Positions 9,492 to 17,319 are shown, counted from the first letter of the stretch. The stretch is 64,000 bases of DNA from Flavobacterium ustbae (GCF_003946915.1 NZ_RPOC01000001.1:434001-498000), one strand, 5' to 3'. Notes: generated by a model from the letters alone, not told the origin. A program made the numbers and translations.

Positions 9492-11744
9492 TTACCTAAA
9501 CGTATATCGCAATCCCAAAAATCCGCGGATAGTTTGATTCTGTCCATAAACATAAGTCGTATCAAATGTCAATCCGTATGGATTGTCGGGCGTAACCAAA
9601 ACTTTTCCAGCCGAATCGTATTGCACATTTTTATCAAAAGGATCATTTGTTCTCGAAATCAAAAACGGATTATTTTGTTTTGGTCTAAAGTTAAGCAGAT
9701 TTTTAACTCCGCCATATATTTCAAAATCTTTCCAACCCGAATACGTAAATTGGATGTTCTGAATGCTGTACCAAGGCGACTTTGGACTTCTCGGATCGGT
9801 TTCGCTTAACAATGGCAATTTCATCGGACTGTAAACATTTCCAGTATAATCTAATGATAAGTCCCAAGGCTGGATTTTATACGAAATACTCCAAGTTCCA
9901 GTAAAATTCTCCGTTAAATAAGGTCTTTCAGAAATTTTGTCCTGAACATTTTTATTGTCTAAAACCGTTGCTCCAACAATAAATTTTAATCCCGACGGAA
10001 AATTCAAATCGACATTCGTGCTGATTCCCTGGCTTATTGCATAGCCATCAATATTATCATAAATGATTTCGTTTGGATTTGTTTCATAATCTGTTACAAT
10101 TTTATTGCTAAAACGGGTATAAAAAGCCGTTGTTTCAATTCCCATAAAAGTCCCGTTTCCGAAATTGATTTTCTGGATATAATTCAAATTGACATTTACA
10201 GATTTCTCAGGATTCAAATCATTAGCAATTACAACATCTCGTGAACCTGTCAACGCGGCATGATCTTCGGTAAATAAATTCACCACACGAAACCCTGTTC
10301 CAGCGTTTAAGCGGAAAATTGTATTTTCATTAGCTTTAAATCGATACGCAAATCGTGGCGTAAAAATCGATCCGTGAATCGAGTTATAATCATATCGCAT
10401 TCCCAACAAAACCTGACTTTTAGGAGAAAACGTAATTTCGTCCTGAACAAAAATTCCTGGAAGCCAAGTATTTTCGGCTTCTCTAGTTGCAGGCGTATTA
10501 TCATCGTAATAGGTATATCGACTTGCAATTCCTGCCAAAAGATCGTTTCTTCCGACCTTTTTATCCCAAGTCAATTGCAAAAAACCAATTTTCTGATTGG
10601 CGATATACGACGTTGTTCCGTATCGGCTGTCCTGATAATGCACATTTCCAGAGAAAGAAAGCATCAGTTTTTCTTCAAATGGCAATTGATAACTACCAAT
10701 TAATTCTGCTCTTTTGGTATAAATACTTTCGCCGTAAATTTCGTCGCCGCCACGGTATTTCTTTTCCCAGCGAACATCTCCACCCCAGCGGTCTTCGTAC
10801 ATTCCGCGCGCTGCAATCGTAAAAAGGCGATTATAATTTCGTTTAAAACTCCATTTATTAAAAACCGAAATTCGTTCAGAAAGTGTGACATCGGTAAAAT
10901 TATCGTGGTCTTTATCAATTACCTGATCATAATTAAAGTAATTTACACCAACAATCGAAGTAGCTTTTTTACCGACATTAAACTTAGCACCCAAATCTAG
11001 ATTACTTTCAAAATAAGAAGTCGTAAAATAATCAGCAGAAAAAGTCGGGGCATTGGTTGGGTTTTTAGTGATAATATTAATCAGACCACCAACAGCTTCA
11101 CTTCCGTAAAGCGACGAAGCTGGGCCTTTTACAATTTCGATTCTTTCAACCAGAGAATTCGGAATTCCAGATAATCCATAAACTGTAGAAAGGCTGCTCA
11201 CAATTGGCATTCCGTCAATCATTACCAAAGTGTAGGGACCTTCTAATCCGTTTATATGAATATCTCCCGTATTGCAGACACCACAATTGAGCTGTGGACG
11301 AACGCCATTTATATTTTGAAGCGCATCGTAAATACTTGGTGTTGGGTTTTTCTTGAAAAAAGTAGGCGAATAAACCTCAACTGGAACTGCACTTTCTAAT
11401 CGTTTTACAGGTTTTAAAGTTCCTGAAACCACAACTTCGTTCAGTTCGTTTTGATCTTCTTCTAATTCGAAATTCAAGTTTAAATTTTCATTTTCAAGAA
11501 CTGAAATTTTTTGGTTTATTATTTTAAAACCTGTTGAAGAAACCATAATTCTATAGTTTCCTCTTGGAATATTTTCAAGATTATAAAATCCTAGAGAATC
11601 GGTTTGAGTTTTAAAGTTTGTATTTAACAAAGAGACTTTAATTTCTTGAATAATAGGAGTTACAGATTCTACTTTTCCGGAAATGTTTTGAGAATAAATG
11701 CTTTTGGTGGCGAGTATTAATATTGTCAAAAATAAATATTTCAT
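9492..11744 (-). CDS. TonB-dependent receptor, probable metal importer
   Basis: 750 residues from the ATG at 11742-11744, which gives a clean signal peptide (MKYLFLTILILATKSIYSQ); a TTG 8 codons upstream is in frame but lies inside the putative operator. Order of parts: a carboxypeptidase-regulatory-like beta domain (about 20-95), a plug domain with HINGLEGPYTLVMIDGMPIV and SSLYGSEAVGGLINIITK, then a 22-strand-type barrel ending in Phe-Arg. The plug carries an unusual CGVC motif (Cys 154 and 157). The promoter overlaps a DtxR-like palindrome that is also found before the Nramp gene. I infer import of manganese, iron or a chelate; the substrate is not proven by sequence. Confidence 0.93.
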   Translation of the reverse strand: MKYLFLTILILATKSIYSQNISGKVESVTPIIQEIKVSLLNTNFKTQTDSLGFYNLENIPRGNYRIMVSSTGFKIINQKISVLENENLNLNFELEEDQNELNEVVVSGTLKPVKRLESAVPVEVYSPTFFKKNPTPSIYDALQNINGVRPQLNCGVCNTGDIHINGLEGPYTLVMIDGMPIVSSLSTVYGLSGIPNSLVERIEIVKGPASSLYGSEAVGGLINIITKNPTNAPTFSADYFTTSYFESNLDLGAKFNVGKKATSIVGVNYFNYDQVIDKDHDNFTDVTLSERISVFNKWSFKRNYNRLFTIAARGMYEDRWGGDVRWEKKYRGGDEIYGESIYTKRAELIGSYQLPFEEKLMLSFSGNVHYQDSRYGTTSYIANQKIGFLQLTWDKKVGRNDLLAGIASRYTYYDDNTPATREAENTWLPGIFVQDEITFSPKSQVLLGMRYDYNSIHGSIFTPRFAYRFKANENTIFRLNAGTGFRVVNLFTEDHAALTGSRDVVIANDLNPEKSVNVNLNYIQKINFGNGTFMGIETTAFYTRFSNKIVTDYETNPNEIIYDNIDGYAISQGISTNVDLNFPSGLKFIVGATVLDNKNVQDKISERPYLTENFTGTWSISYKIQPWDLSLDYTGNVYSPMKLPLLSETDPRSPKSPWYSIQNIQFTYSGWKDFEIYGGVKNLLNFRPKQNNPFLISRTNDPFDKNVQYDSAGKVLVTPDNPYGLTFDTTYVYGQNQTIRGFLGLRYTFR

Positions 11745-11759
11745 TCTTTTAAAATTAAA

Positions 11760-11794
11760 TTTAGACAAATCTAAAAATTAAATTTGACAAACAA
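11760..11794 (-). promoter_or_regulatory. promoter of the TBDR gene with an overlapping DtxR-like palindrome
   Basis: On the minus strand, TTG (11792-11794), an 18-nt spacer and TAGATTTG (11766-11773) match the Bacteroidota -33/-7 promoter. The palindrome TTTAGA-CAAA-TCTAAA (11760-11775) covers the -7 box, a position suited to repression. The same half-sites with a 4-nt spacer occur at 13855-13870 before the Nramp gene. Confidence 0.6.
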
Positions 11795-11847
11795 TTAATC
11801 TTGAATGAAATTTTTAAAACATTTCAATTTCAATCCGTTAAAAAATG

Positions 11848-11921
11848 TTTAAACCATATAAGTGATATAAGTTCATTTGAGAGAAATTTTGTATTTTCTC
11901 ATATCACTTATATGGTTTAAA
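11848..11921. repeat. inverted repeat, family J copy 1
   Basis: Left arm 11848-11874 (contains AAACCATATAAGTGATATAA) and right arm 11900-11921 (ATATCACTTATATGGTTT) form an imperfect hairpin with a loop of about 25 nt. A second copy with the same arms lies at 23912-24011 before hemC. Here it lies just 3' of the TrxR-like gene, where it could also help end transcription. Confidence 0.75.
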
Positions 11922-11926
11922 AACAA

Positions 11927-12835
11927 CTACAAAAAGTCCTCGTCGATAAGTTCTTTGTTGATTACCGCTCCAGCGAAAGATCCGGTAGAAACCGCCAAAG
12001 CCACAGAACGCATTTGAGTTGTCGCGTCTCCGCTAGCGTAAATTCCTGCAATGTTGGTTTTTTGCATAAAATCAACTTTTAGGTATCCCATTTCATTAAT
12101 TTCACAGCCTAAATCTTTTGGCAAAGCACAATGCTGCTCAAACGGAACTCTGGCGTAAATTGCTTTTACCTCAACTTTTTCTCCATCTTTAAAAACAATA
12201 TTCGAAATATATCCTGCATTATGTTGTAGAGAAACTATTTCTTCTTCTAAAATTAAAACATCTTTGTTCTTCAAGATTTCCGTTTGTTCCAAAGTCAATT
12301 CTGATTTTCCGTTTGTGCATAAACGAAGATCTTTTGTCCAGTTTGAAATCAATTTAGCAAATTCAAAACCCATTTCGCCATTAGCAATAATCGCAGTTTT
12401 TTCATTTTTGACTTCGTAGCCATGACAATACGGGCAATGTAAAACCGAAATTCCCCAGCATTCAGCAAAGCCGTCAATTTCTGGGAGCAGATCTTTAACG
12501 CCAGTGGCAAACAATACTTTTCTAGCTGTAAAAACATCTCCAGATGCTGTTACTATTTCAAAACCGTTTTCAATTTTAGAAGCTTTCACCGCAAGTCCGT
12601 TATAAAATTGAACTGTTTTGTAAAACTCGACCTGTAGTTTGGCTTTCGCCGAAATAACAGCAGGCTTTTCTCCATCCTGCGTTATAAAATTATGAGAATG
12701 CGGTGTCTGTCTGTTGCAAGGCAATCCGCTGTCTATAACCAAAACCTGACGTAAAGCACGTCCTAAACTCATTGCAGCTGATAATCCGCTGTAGCTGCCG
12801 CCAATGATAATCACTTCAAAATTTTTCTTTTCCAT
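11927..12835 (-). CDS. NAD(P)/FAD-dependent thioredoxin-reductase-like oxidoreductase
   Basis: 302 residues from the ATG at 12833-12835 (MEKKNFEVIIIGGSYSG); an upstream in-frame extension to 12880 is not conserved-looking and runs through AT-rich leader. Features: FAD-binding GGSYSGLSAA, a redox CPYC pair (Cys 134 and 137) within LHCPYCHGYE, an NAD(P)-binding region with an altered glycine motif (IANGEMGFEFAKL), and the FAD site GIYASGDATT. It matches the small TrxR-like group seen beside regulators in Bacteroidota. It would pass electrons from NAD(P)H to an unknown disulfide partner in the cytoplasm. A bacillithiol-disulfide reductase role was considered, but YpdA-type enzymes lack this CxxC. 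Confidence 0.86.
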   Translation of the reverse strand: MEKKNFEVIIIGGSYSGLSAAMSLGRALRQVLVIDSGLPCNRQTPHSHNFITQDGEKPAVISAKAKLQVEFYKTVQFYNGLAVKASKIENGFEIVTASGDVFTARKVLFATGVKDLLPEIDGFAECWGISVLHCPYCHGYEVKNEKTAIIANGEMGFEFAKLISNWTKDLRLCTNGKSELTLEQTEILKNKDVLILEEEIVSLQHNAGYISNIVFKDGEKVEVKAIYARVPFEQHCALPKDLGCEINEMGYLKVDFMQKTNIAGIYASGDATTQMRSVALAVSTGSFAGAVINKELIDEDFL

Positions 12836-12856
12836 ATTCCTAATTTTTAATCTTCT

Positions 12857-13004
12857 ATTGGGTGAAATTATTTTTAACACATAGAAACATAGCTTTTAGG
12901 TTTTTGTAAAAGGCGTTTCACTTAGAATAATTAGACATAGAACTATGTGTTAAAGCCTGCTTTTTCTGTACTCTTAAAAAGAAATTAAGTTGCTTTCACC
13001 CAAT
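12857..13004. repeat. nested inverted repeat, family K copy 1
   Basis: Outer arms ATTGGGTGAAA (12857-12867) and TTTCACCCAAT (12994-13004) enclose inner arms near 12873-12892 (AACACATAGAAACATAG) and 12935-12953 (CATAGAACTATGTGTTAAA). A related copy with the same 17-mer lies at 28873-29010. There is no gene inside. It fills the space between the TrxR-like gene and the MerC-like gene, both on the minus strand. Confidence 0.7.
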
Positions 13005-13012
13005 GGGTTATT

Positions 13013-13366
13013 TTAATGATTTTGCTTTTTATGTAATCTGTAATTAATTAAATGTCCGATGACCATTCCAATTCCTCCGAAATAAATCAAATCCAAATGA
13101 ATTTCGAAAAAAAGATCAGCTAAAACACTGATCCAAATCAGAGCCATCGAAACAACTAAAATAGACGACACCAAAAGAGCCGATTTTTTTATAATTTTGA
13201 GAATTGCAAATAAGCCTATCGAAGCAAATAGCAAATCTATAAAGGGATTATGACTCAGCCCTAAAGGAAGAATCGTTAAAAGAGGAAAAATCAAACAGTG
13301 AACCAAACAAATGGTTGCGGTTGAAATTCCTAAAATATCGTAAAAAGATGTGCTTATTTTCTTCAT
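13013..13366 (-). CDS. MerC-domain-like membrane protein
   Basis: 117 residues from ATG at 13364-13366 (MKKISTSFYDILGIS); an upstream in-frame alternative start lies inside the probable operator. Four hydrophobic segments are visible, the first containing ATICLVHCLIFPLL, where the Cys and His-Cys resemble the metal-binding TM1 of MerC proteins. The C-terminus is basic and His-rich (RLHKKQNH). MerC proteins carry mercuric ions, but homologues in Bacteroidota lie next to Fur-family genes and may handle another metal. The gene is divergent from the Fur-family regulator with 93 bp between starts. A transport function is inferred. Confidence 0.75.
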   Translation of the reverse strand: MKKISTSFYDILGISTATICLVHCLIFPLLTILPLGLSHNPFIDLLFASIGLFAILKIIKKSALLVSSILVVSMALIWISVLADLFFEIHLDLIYFGGIGMVIGHLINYRLHKKQNH

Positions 13367-13386
13367 TCTGTGTACATTTGCTTTAA

Positions 13387-13436
13387 TGCAATTTTGTTGC
13401 AAATATACAAATTTTTATCAATTGCAACATTGTTGC
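13387..13436. promoter_or_regulatory. two palindromes between the merC-like and fur-family genes
   Basis: TGCAA-N5-TTGCA at 13387-13401 and GCAAC-N3-GTTGC at 13424-13436 share the TTGCAA/GTTGC half-site. They lie in the 93-bp divergent region, so they are good candidates for operators of the adjacent Fur/Zur-type regulator acting on both genes. This is inferred from position and symmetry. Confidence 0.55.
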
Positions 13437-13459
13437 GTTTAATTTTTAATGCTGTACAA

Positions 13460-13852
13460 ATGAAAACGACACGAAATACCGCCGCAAAGACCGCTGTTTT
13501 AGAAGTGTTTGAAAAATCTAAAACTGCGCTTTCGCACACCGAAATCCATAAACAATTAAACGACTTATGCGATCGCGTTACTATTTATAGAATATTGGAC
13601 CGATTAATTAATGAAGATATTATTCATAAAATATCCAATCTTGACGGAACGGTAAAATATGCCAAGTGCAATCATTCGCATCAGCGCGTACACATTCATA
13701 ATCATGCTCACTTTAGTTGCGAAAACTGTCATGAAATTACATGTCTGGAAAGTGTAAAACCAAGTTACATTATGCCACACAATTACAAAGTAAACGAAAT
13801 CAACTTTACCCTTTCTGGTTTATGTCCAAAATGTTTAAATTCTAACATTTAA
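13460..13852 (+). CDS. Fur-family transcriptional regulator (Zur-like)
   Basis: 130 residues from ATG at 13460 (MKTTRNTAAKTAVLEVFEKS); a frame open further upstream has no conserved residues. The N-terminal winged helix has SHTEIHKQLNDLCDRVTIYR, the Fur recognition-helix signature. The dimer domain has a His-rich metal site (HSHQRVHIHNHAHFSC) and two CxxC pairs (CENC, CPKC) that bind structural zinc. The short length and His/Cys set fit Zur or a Fur/PerR relative; the sequence alone does not settle the metal. It is divergent from the MerC-like gene and lies 74 bp before the Nramp gene. Confidence 0.88.
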   Translation: MKTTRNTAAKTAVLEVFEKSKTALSHTEIHKQLNDLCDRVTIYRILDRLINEDIIHKISNLDGTVKYAKCNHSHQRVHIHNHAHFSCENCHEITCLESVKPSYIMPHNYKVNEINFTLSGLCPKCLNSNI

Positions 13853-13854
13853 TA

Positions 13855-13870
13855 TTTAGACTCGTCTAAA
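13855..13870. promoter_or_regulatory. DtxR/MntR-like operator before the Nramp gene
   Basis: Perfect palindrome TTTAGAC-TC-GTCTAAA, extended by AATA/TATT-like flanks to 13851-13876. It sits 57 bp before the Nramp start and upstream of a TATATTTG -7 box at 13900-13907. The half-sites equal those in the TBDR promoter. The DtxR-family gene at 15896 is the natural candidate regulator. Confidence 0.6.
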
Positions 13871-13899
13871 AATATTCTTTCGCGAATATAATTTTTATC

Positions 13900-13907
13900 T
13901 ATATTTG
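13900..13907 (+). promoter_or_regulatory. -7 box TATATTTG of the Nramp gene
   Basis: Matches TAnnTTTG, 19 bp before the ATG. No clear TTG at the -33 position was found at standard spacing. Confidence 0.45.
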
Positions 13908-13926
13908 TGAAAACAATACTTTTATA

Positions 13927-15795
13927 ATGGGTAAATCTTTAGAAGAGGTACACGAATCTGTCTCTACAGAACATAAAAAAACAGGTTTCAGAAAAATTTT
14001 AGCCTTTTTAGGCCCCGCATATTTAGTCAGCGTTGGTTATATGGATCCAGGAAACTGGGCGACAGATATCGCCGGCGGAAGTCAGTTTGGGTATACGCTA
14101 GTCTGGGTTTTATTGATGAGTAACTTAATGGCTTTGCTCTTGCAGAATTTAAGCGCCCGTCTCGGAATTGTCACACAACGTGATTTAGCCCAAGCTTCGA
14201 GAGAAACCTATCCCAAATACATTAACTACGTTTTATACTTTCTGGCAGAGATCGCAATTGCGGCCTGCGACTTGGCAGAAGTTCTCGGAATGGCGATTGG
14301 AATTAATCTTCTTTTTGGAATTCCGTTACTCGAAGCAGTTTTAATTACCGTTTTAGACACCTTTTTATTGCTTTTCCTAATCAACAAAGGAATTCGCAAG
14401 ATGGAAGCCTTCATTATTGCTTTAGTAGCCATAATAGGCTTTTCTTTTATTTTTGAGATGATCTTTGCCGAACCAGAAATACATAAGGTACTGGAAGGTC
14501 TTATCCCTTCTATTCCAAATTCGGCGGCTTTGTATATTGCCATTGGTATCATTGGTGCGACCGTAATGCCACATAACTTATATCTGCATTCTTCTTTGGT
14601 TCAAACCAGAAAATTTGACAGAACTCCAGCCGGAATCAAACAAGCCTTAAAATATAATTTCATTGATTCGACAATCGCTTTAAATCTAGCCTTTTTTGTA
14701 AATGCGGCTATATTGATTCTGGCGGCAGCAACTTTTCACAAAAACGGAATGTACGAAGTTGCCGAAATTCAGGATGCGCATAAATTTCTCGAACCGCTTT
14801 TAGGAACCAAATGGGCACCGGCTTTATTCGCAATTGCGCTTATTGCCGCAGGACAAAGCTCGACCGTAACAGGAACATTGGCTGGTCAAATTGTAATGGA
14901 AGGCTATTTGCATTTTAGAATTCAGCCTTGGGTTCGCCGAATTATTACGCGTTTGATTGCTATTATTCCTGCTGTTATTGTAATTTTAATTTATGGCGAA
15001 AGCGTCACAGGAAAATTATTGATTCTGAGTCAGGTTATTTTAAGTTTGCAGCTCGGTTTTGCTATTATCCCGCTGATTCATTTTGTGAGCGATAAATCAA
15101 AAATGAACGGATTTCATATTTCTAAAACCACACAGGTTGTTTCTTGGATCATTGCCTCAATAATTGTTTCATTAAATGCCAAATTAGTTTATGATGAAAT
15201 CACGTCCTGGCTAGAAACTTCAGATAATCCGATCGTCTTGTGGTTAACCGTAGTACCTTTGGCAATAGGACTTTCAGGTTTATTGCTTTATATCATCTTT
15301 AAACCATTTATCGCCAAAGCGAAAAACAAAATGGTAAATCATTCTCCGCACAATTTAAAACTGAAGTTTTCTCCAAAAGAAAGCCAAAGTGTCAAAAACA
15401 TAGCAATATCTGTCGACTTTTCGAGTGCAGATGAAGTTGCATTAAATAAAGCTTTTGAATTGGGCGGTTTTGAAGCTCAATATACCTTAATTCATATAGT
15501 AGAAACCGTCGGCGCATTAATGTATGGCGTTCATGTACATGACCATGAAACAACTATTGATGAAAAACTTTTATTAAAGTATAAAGAAATGCTCACCGAA
15601 AAAGGGTTTAAAATTGAAACAGAACTCGGTTTCGGGAAACCAAATAAGGTAATTCCGAAAATCATAAACGAAGGCAGTTTTGATATCCTCGTCATGGGAA
15701 CACACGGCCACACTGGATTGAAAGATATTCTTTTTGGCACAACAGTAGACAAATTGAGACATAAAATTTCGATACCTTTGTTAATTGTTAAATGA
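13927..15795 (+). CDS. mntH: Nramp-family Mn2+/Fe2+ transporter fused to a universal stress protein domain
   Basis: 622 residues, about 200 longer than a plain MntH. Residues 1 to about 460 form the Nramp transporter with the metal-site motifs MDPGNW (DPGN at 40-43, TM1) and VMPHNLYLHSSL (MPH near 214, TM6). It would import Mn2+ or Fe2+ with protons across the inner membrane. The last 135 residues (from about SVKNIAISVDF) are a UspA domain ending with the ATP-binding loop GTHGHTGLKDILFGTT. The fused domain may sense ATP or stress and tune transport, which is inference. A DtxR-like palindrome precedes the gene and a DtxR-family gene follows. Confidence 0.93.
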   Translation: MGKSLEEVHESVSTEHKKTGFRKILAFLGPAYLVSVGYMDPGNWATDIAGGSQFGYTLVWVLLMSNLMALLLQNLSARLGIVTQRDLAQASRETYPKYINYVLYFLAEIAIAACDLAEVLGMAIGINLLFGIPLLEAVLITVLDTFLLLFLINKGIRKMEAFIIALVAIIGFSFIFEMIFAEPEIHKVLEGLIPSIPNSAALYIAIGIIGATVMPHNLYLHSSLVQTRKFDRTPAGIKQALKYNFIDSTIALNLAFFVNAAILILAAATFHKNGMYEVAEIQDAHKFLEPLLGTKWAPALFAIALIAAGQSSTVTGTLAGQIVMEGYLHFRIQPWVRRIITRLIAIIPAVIVILIYGESVTGKLLILSQVILSLQLGFAIIPLIHFVSDKSKMNGFHISKTTQVVSWIIASIIVSLNAKLVYDEITSWLETSDNPIVLWLTVVPLAIGLSGLLLYIIFKPFIAKAKNKMVNHSPHNLKLKFSPKESQSVKNIAISVDFSSADEVALNKAFELGGFEAQYTLIHIVETVGALMYGVHVHDHETTIDEKLLLKYKEMLTEKGFKIETELGFGKPNKVIPKIINEGSFDILVMGTHGHTGLKDILFGTTVDKLRHKISIPLLIVK

Positions 15796-15796
15796 T

Positions 15797-15890
15797 AGCT
15801 TCTAAGCTTCTGAGTTGCTAAGGTTCTAAGGTCTTTTTCAAGCCTAGAAGAAAACTTAGAACCTCAGAAGCTTAGAACCTCAGAAGCTTA
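15797..15890. repeat. short-word repeat array with inverted halves
   Basis: Forward words (TTCTAAG, GAGTTGCTAAGG) in 15797-15832 are answered by GAAGCTTAGAACCTCA repeated twice in 15850-15890. The array fills the gap between the Nramp and DtxR-family genes and ends 6 bp before the latter's ATG, so it displaces any normal ribosome-binding site. Confidence 0.75.
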
Positions 15891-15895
15891 AAAAA

Positions 15896-16549
15896 ATGAC
15901 CTTTTCAGAAGAAAACTACTTAAAATCTATATATCATCTGACGGCTGTGGCTGATTCGGAAGTGAGTACCAATGCGATTGCGGAAATGATGGAGACTAAA
16001 GCTTCATCGGTAACAGATATGCTTAAAAAGCTTTCTGAAAAGGATTTGGTGAATTATAAAAAATACCAAGGCGTTTCTCTAACGGAAAACGGAAAGCTTG
16101 CCGCTAAAATGATTGTACGTAAACATCGCTTATGGGAAGTATTTTTGGTAGAAAAACTAAATTTCAGCTGGGATGAAGTTCATGAAATCGCCGAGCAATT
16201 GGAACATATTAAATCGGAACAATTGATTAATCGTTTGGATGATTTTCTAGGAAATCCAACTGAAGATCCACACGGTGACCCAATTCCAGATGCAAACGGC
16301 CGAATTATTAAAATTGAAAAACAGCTTTTATCAGAATTGAATGAAAATCAAACTGGCGTTTGTGTGGGTGTAAAAGACACTTCTTCTGAATTTCTAAAAT
16401 ACTTAGACAAACAAGGAATCGCTTTAGGTTCTAAAATCGAATTCCTTTCTAAAGAATCTTTTGATTTATCGGTTCGAATTAAAGTGAATGGTACGGAATT
16501 ATCTATTTCGAATAAAATTGCTTCTAATTTGTTTGTAAAGCTGGTTTAG
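15896..16549 (+). CDS. DtxR/MntR-family metal-dependent repressor
   Basis: 217 residues. The N-terminal winged helix (MTFSEENYLKSIYHL; MMETKASSVTDMLKKLSEKDLV) is the DtxR signature. Then follow the dimer/metal domain (IVRKHRLWEVFLVEKLNFSWDEVHEIAEQ is the metal-ligand region with His and Glu residues; PHGDPIPD follows) and a C-terminal FeoA/SH3-like domain (about 145-217). Together with Mn2+ or Fe2+ it would repress uptake genes. Likely targets are the palindromes before the TBDR and Nramp genes. It lies 100 bp downstream of the Nramp gene and may be cotranscribed. Confidence 0.92.
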   Translation: MTFSEENYLKSIYHLTAVADSEVSTNAIAEMMETKASSVTDMLKKLSEKDLVNYKKYQGVSLTENGKLAAKMIVRKHRLWEVFLVEKLNFSWDEVHEIAEQLEHIKSEQLINRLDDFLGNPTEDPHGDPIPDANGRIIKIEKQLLSELNENQTGVCVGVKDTSSEFLKYLDKQGIALGSKIEFLSKESFDLSVRIKVNGTELSISNKIASNLFVKLV

Positions 16550-16589
16550 TCGTTATTTCGCAGAGATTCAAGAAGAATTTTATTCTCTT

Positions 16590-16757
16590 GTCAGAATGAG
16601 CGAAGTCGAAGTCCCGCAAAGTAATTACCTCAATTTTTCGGACGGATTAAAATCCGTCCCTACAAAATTGTATCGAGCCAATGGCTCTTTTATAAATCAA
16701 AGCAAAGTTTCGTAGAAACTGAAATATTGTAGTAGCAACAGATTTTAATCTGTTGAA
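16590..16757. repeat. cluster of three hairpins and a REP-like remnant
   Basis: GGACGGATT-AA-AATCCGTCC (16640-16659), GAGCCA-A-TGGCTC (16675-16687) and CAACAGATT-TT-AATCTGTTG (16736-16755) are perfect or near-perfect stems in 120 bp. They are preceded by CAGAATGAGCGAAGTCGAAG (about 16592-16611), which resembles the arm of the hairpin at 9302. The cluster lies between two convergent genes, the DtxR-family regulator and the gene at 16773, and could end transcription. Confidence 0.7.
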
Positions 16758-16772
16758 AGAATGGCGAATATT

Positions 16773-17171
16773 TTACACGATCCCTTTTTCAATCATTTCT
16801 AACATTACTGGCGATGCATTTTTAAATGTCGGTGCTTGCTCAATAATGCTTCCTGCATTCTTTTTATTTACTTTAAACGTTACATCATCGTTTGTTGTGA
16901 ATAACAATGCGGTTAGAAATGGATTTTTAATATGTGTCCCCAAAATCAACAAGGCTTCATCTAAAGTATGAATGCTTTCAATTTCTTCGGTTTTATATCG
17001 AAAAGTAAGCGAAATGGAATAGGTATTGTCTTCGTTTAAAACCAAGCGGAAATAAACATTTTTTAAATCGGTATCGCCCATTGTTTTCGCCAAAGTAAGT
17101 TTTGCGAAAGTCCCACTTTGGATACTTTCTTTTACTCGTTCACAAAAAAGGGCAAATATTGGTTCGTACAT
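16773..17171 (-). CDS. unknown small protein, possibly a truncated relative of a larger enzyme
   Basis: 132 residues, cytoplasmic, no signal or membrane segment. I do not recognise it with certainty. The pattern of an N-terminal helix (MYEPIFALFCERVKESIQ) followed by a beta-rich part (KNVYFRLVLNEDNTYSISLTFRYKTEEIE) recalls the N-terminal domain of a Bacteroidota SAM-dependent methyltransferase, from memory only. If so, this is a lone domain without the catalytic part. It is the downstream neighbour of the crotonase gene on the same strand, with a repeat-bearing gap of 148 bp. It codes at normal composition for the window. Confidence 0.55.
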   Translation of the reverse strand: MYEPIFALFCERVKESIQSGTFAKLTLAKTMGDTDLKNVYFRLVLNEDNTYSISLTFRYKTEEIESIHTLDEALLILGTHIKNPFLTALLFTTNDDVTFKVNKKNAGSIIEQAPTFKNASPVMLEMIEKGIV

Positions 17172-17224
17172 TTTTTTTAAAGGTGCTAAGGTTTTGAGAT
17201 GGTGAGGTTCTAAGTTTTCAAACC

Positions 17225-17312
17225 TTTGGTGTTATTTTTTTTCGCAAAGTTACGCAAAGCTTTTTATAAATTCCTTTGTGAATCTCTGTGAAATCTTAGT
17301 GCAACTTTGCGC
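17225..17312. repeat. dispersed TTTCGCAAAG/CTTTGTG repeat
   Basis: Words TCGCAAAGTTACGCAAAGC and GCAACTTTGCGCAA face each other around TTCCTTTGTGAATCTCTGTG. Related words occur at 40675-40738 and inside 49711-50109. No gene is seen. Confidence 0.55.
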
Positions 17313-17319
17313 AATAACT

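Noticed and set aside
9193..9809. Plus-strand frames of 72 and 122 codons around the hairpin at 9302
   Set aside because: They lie in the inverted repeat or antisense to the TBDR gene, with no family features.
11927..12835. Flavoenzyme considered as the bacillithiol-disulfide reductase YpdA, as partner of the bacilliredoxin
   Set aside because: It has a CPYC redox pair, which YpdA-type enzymes lack; it fits the TrxR-like group better.
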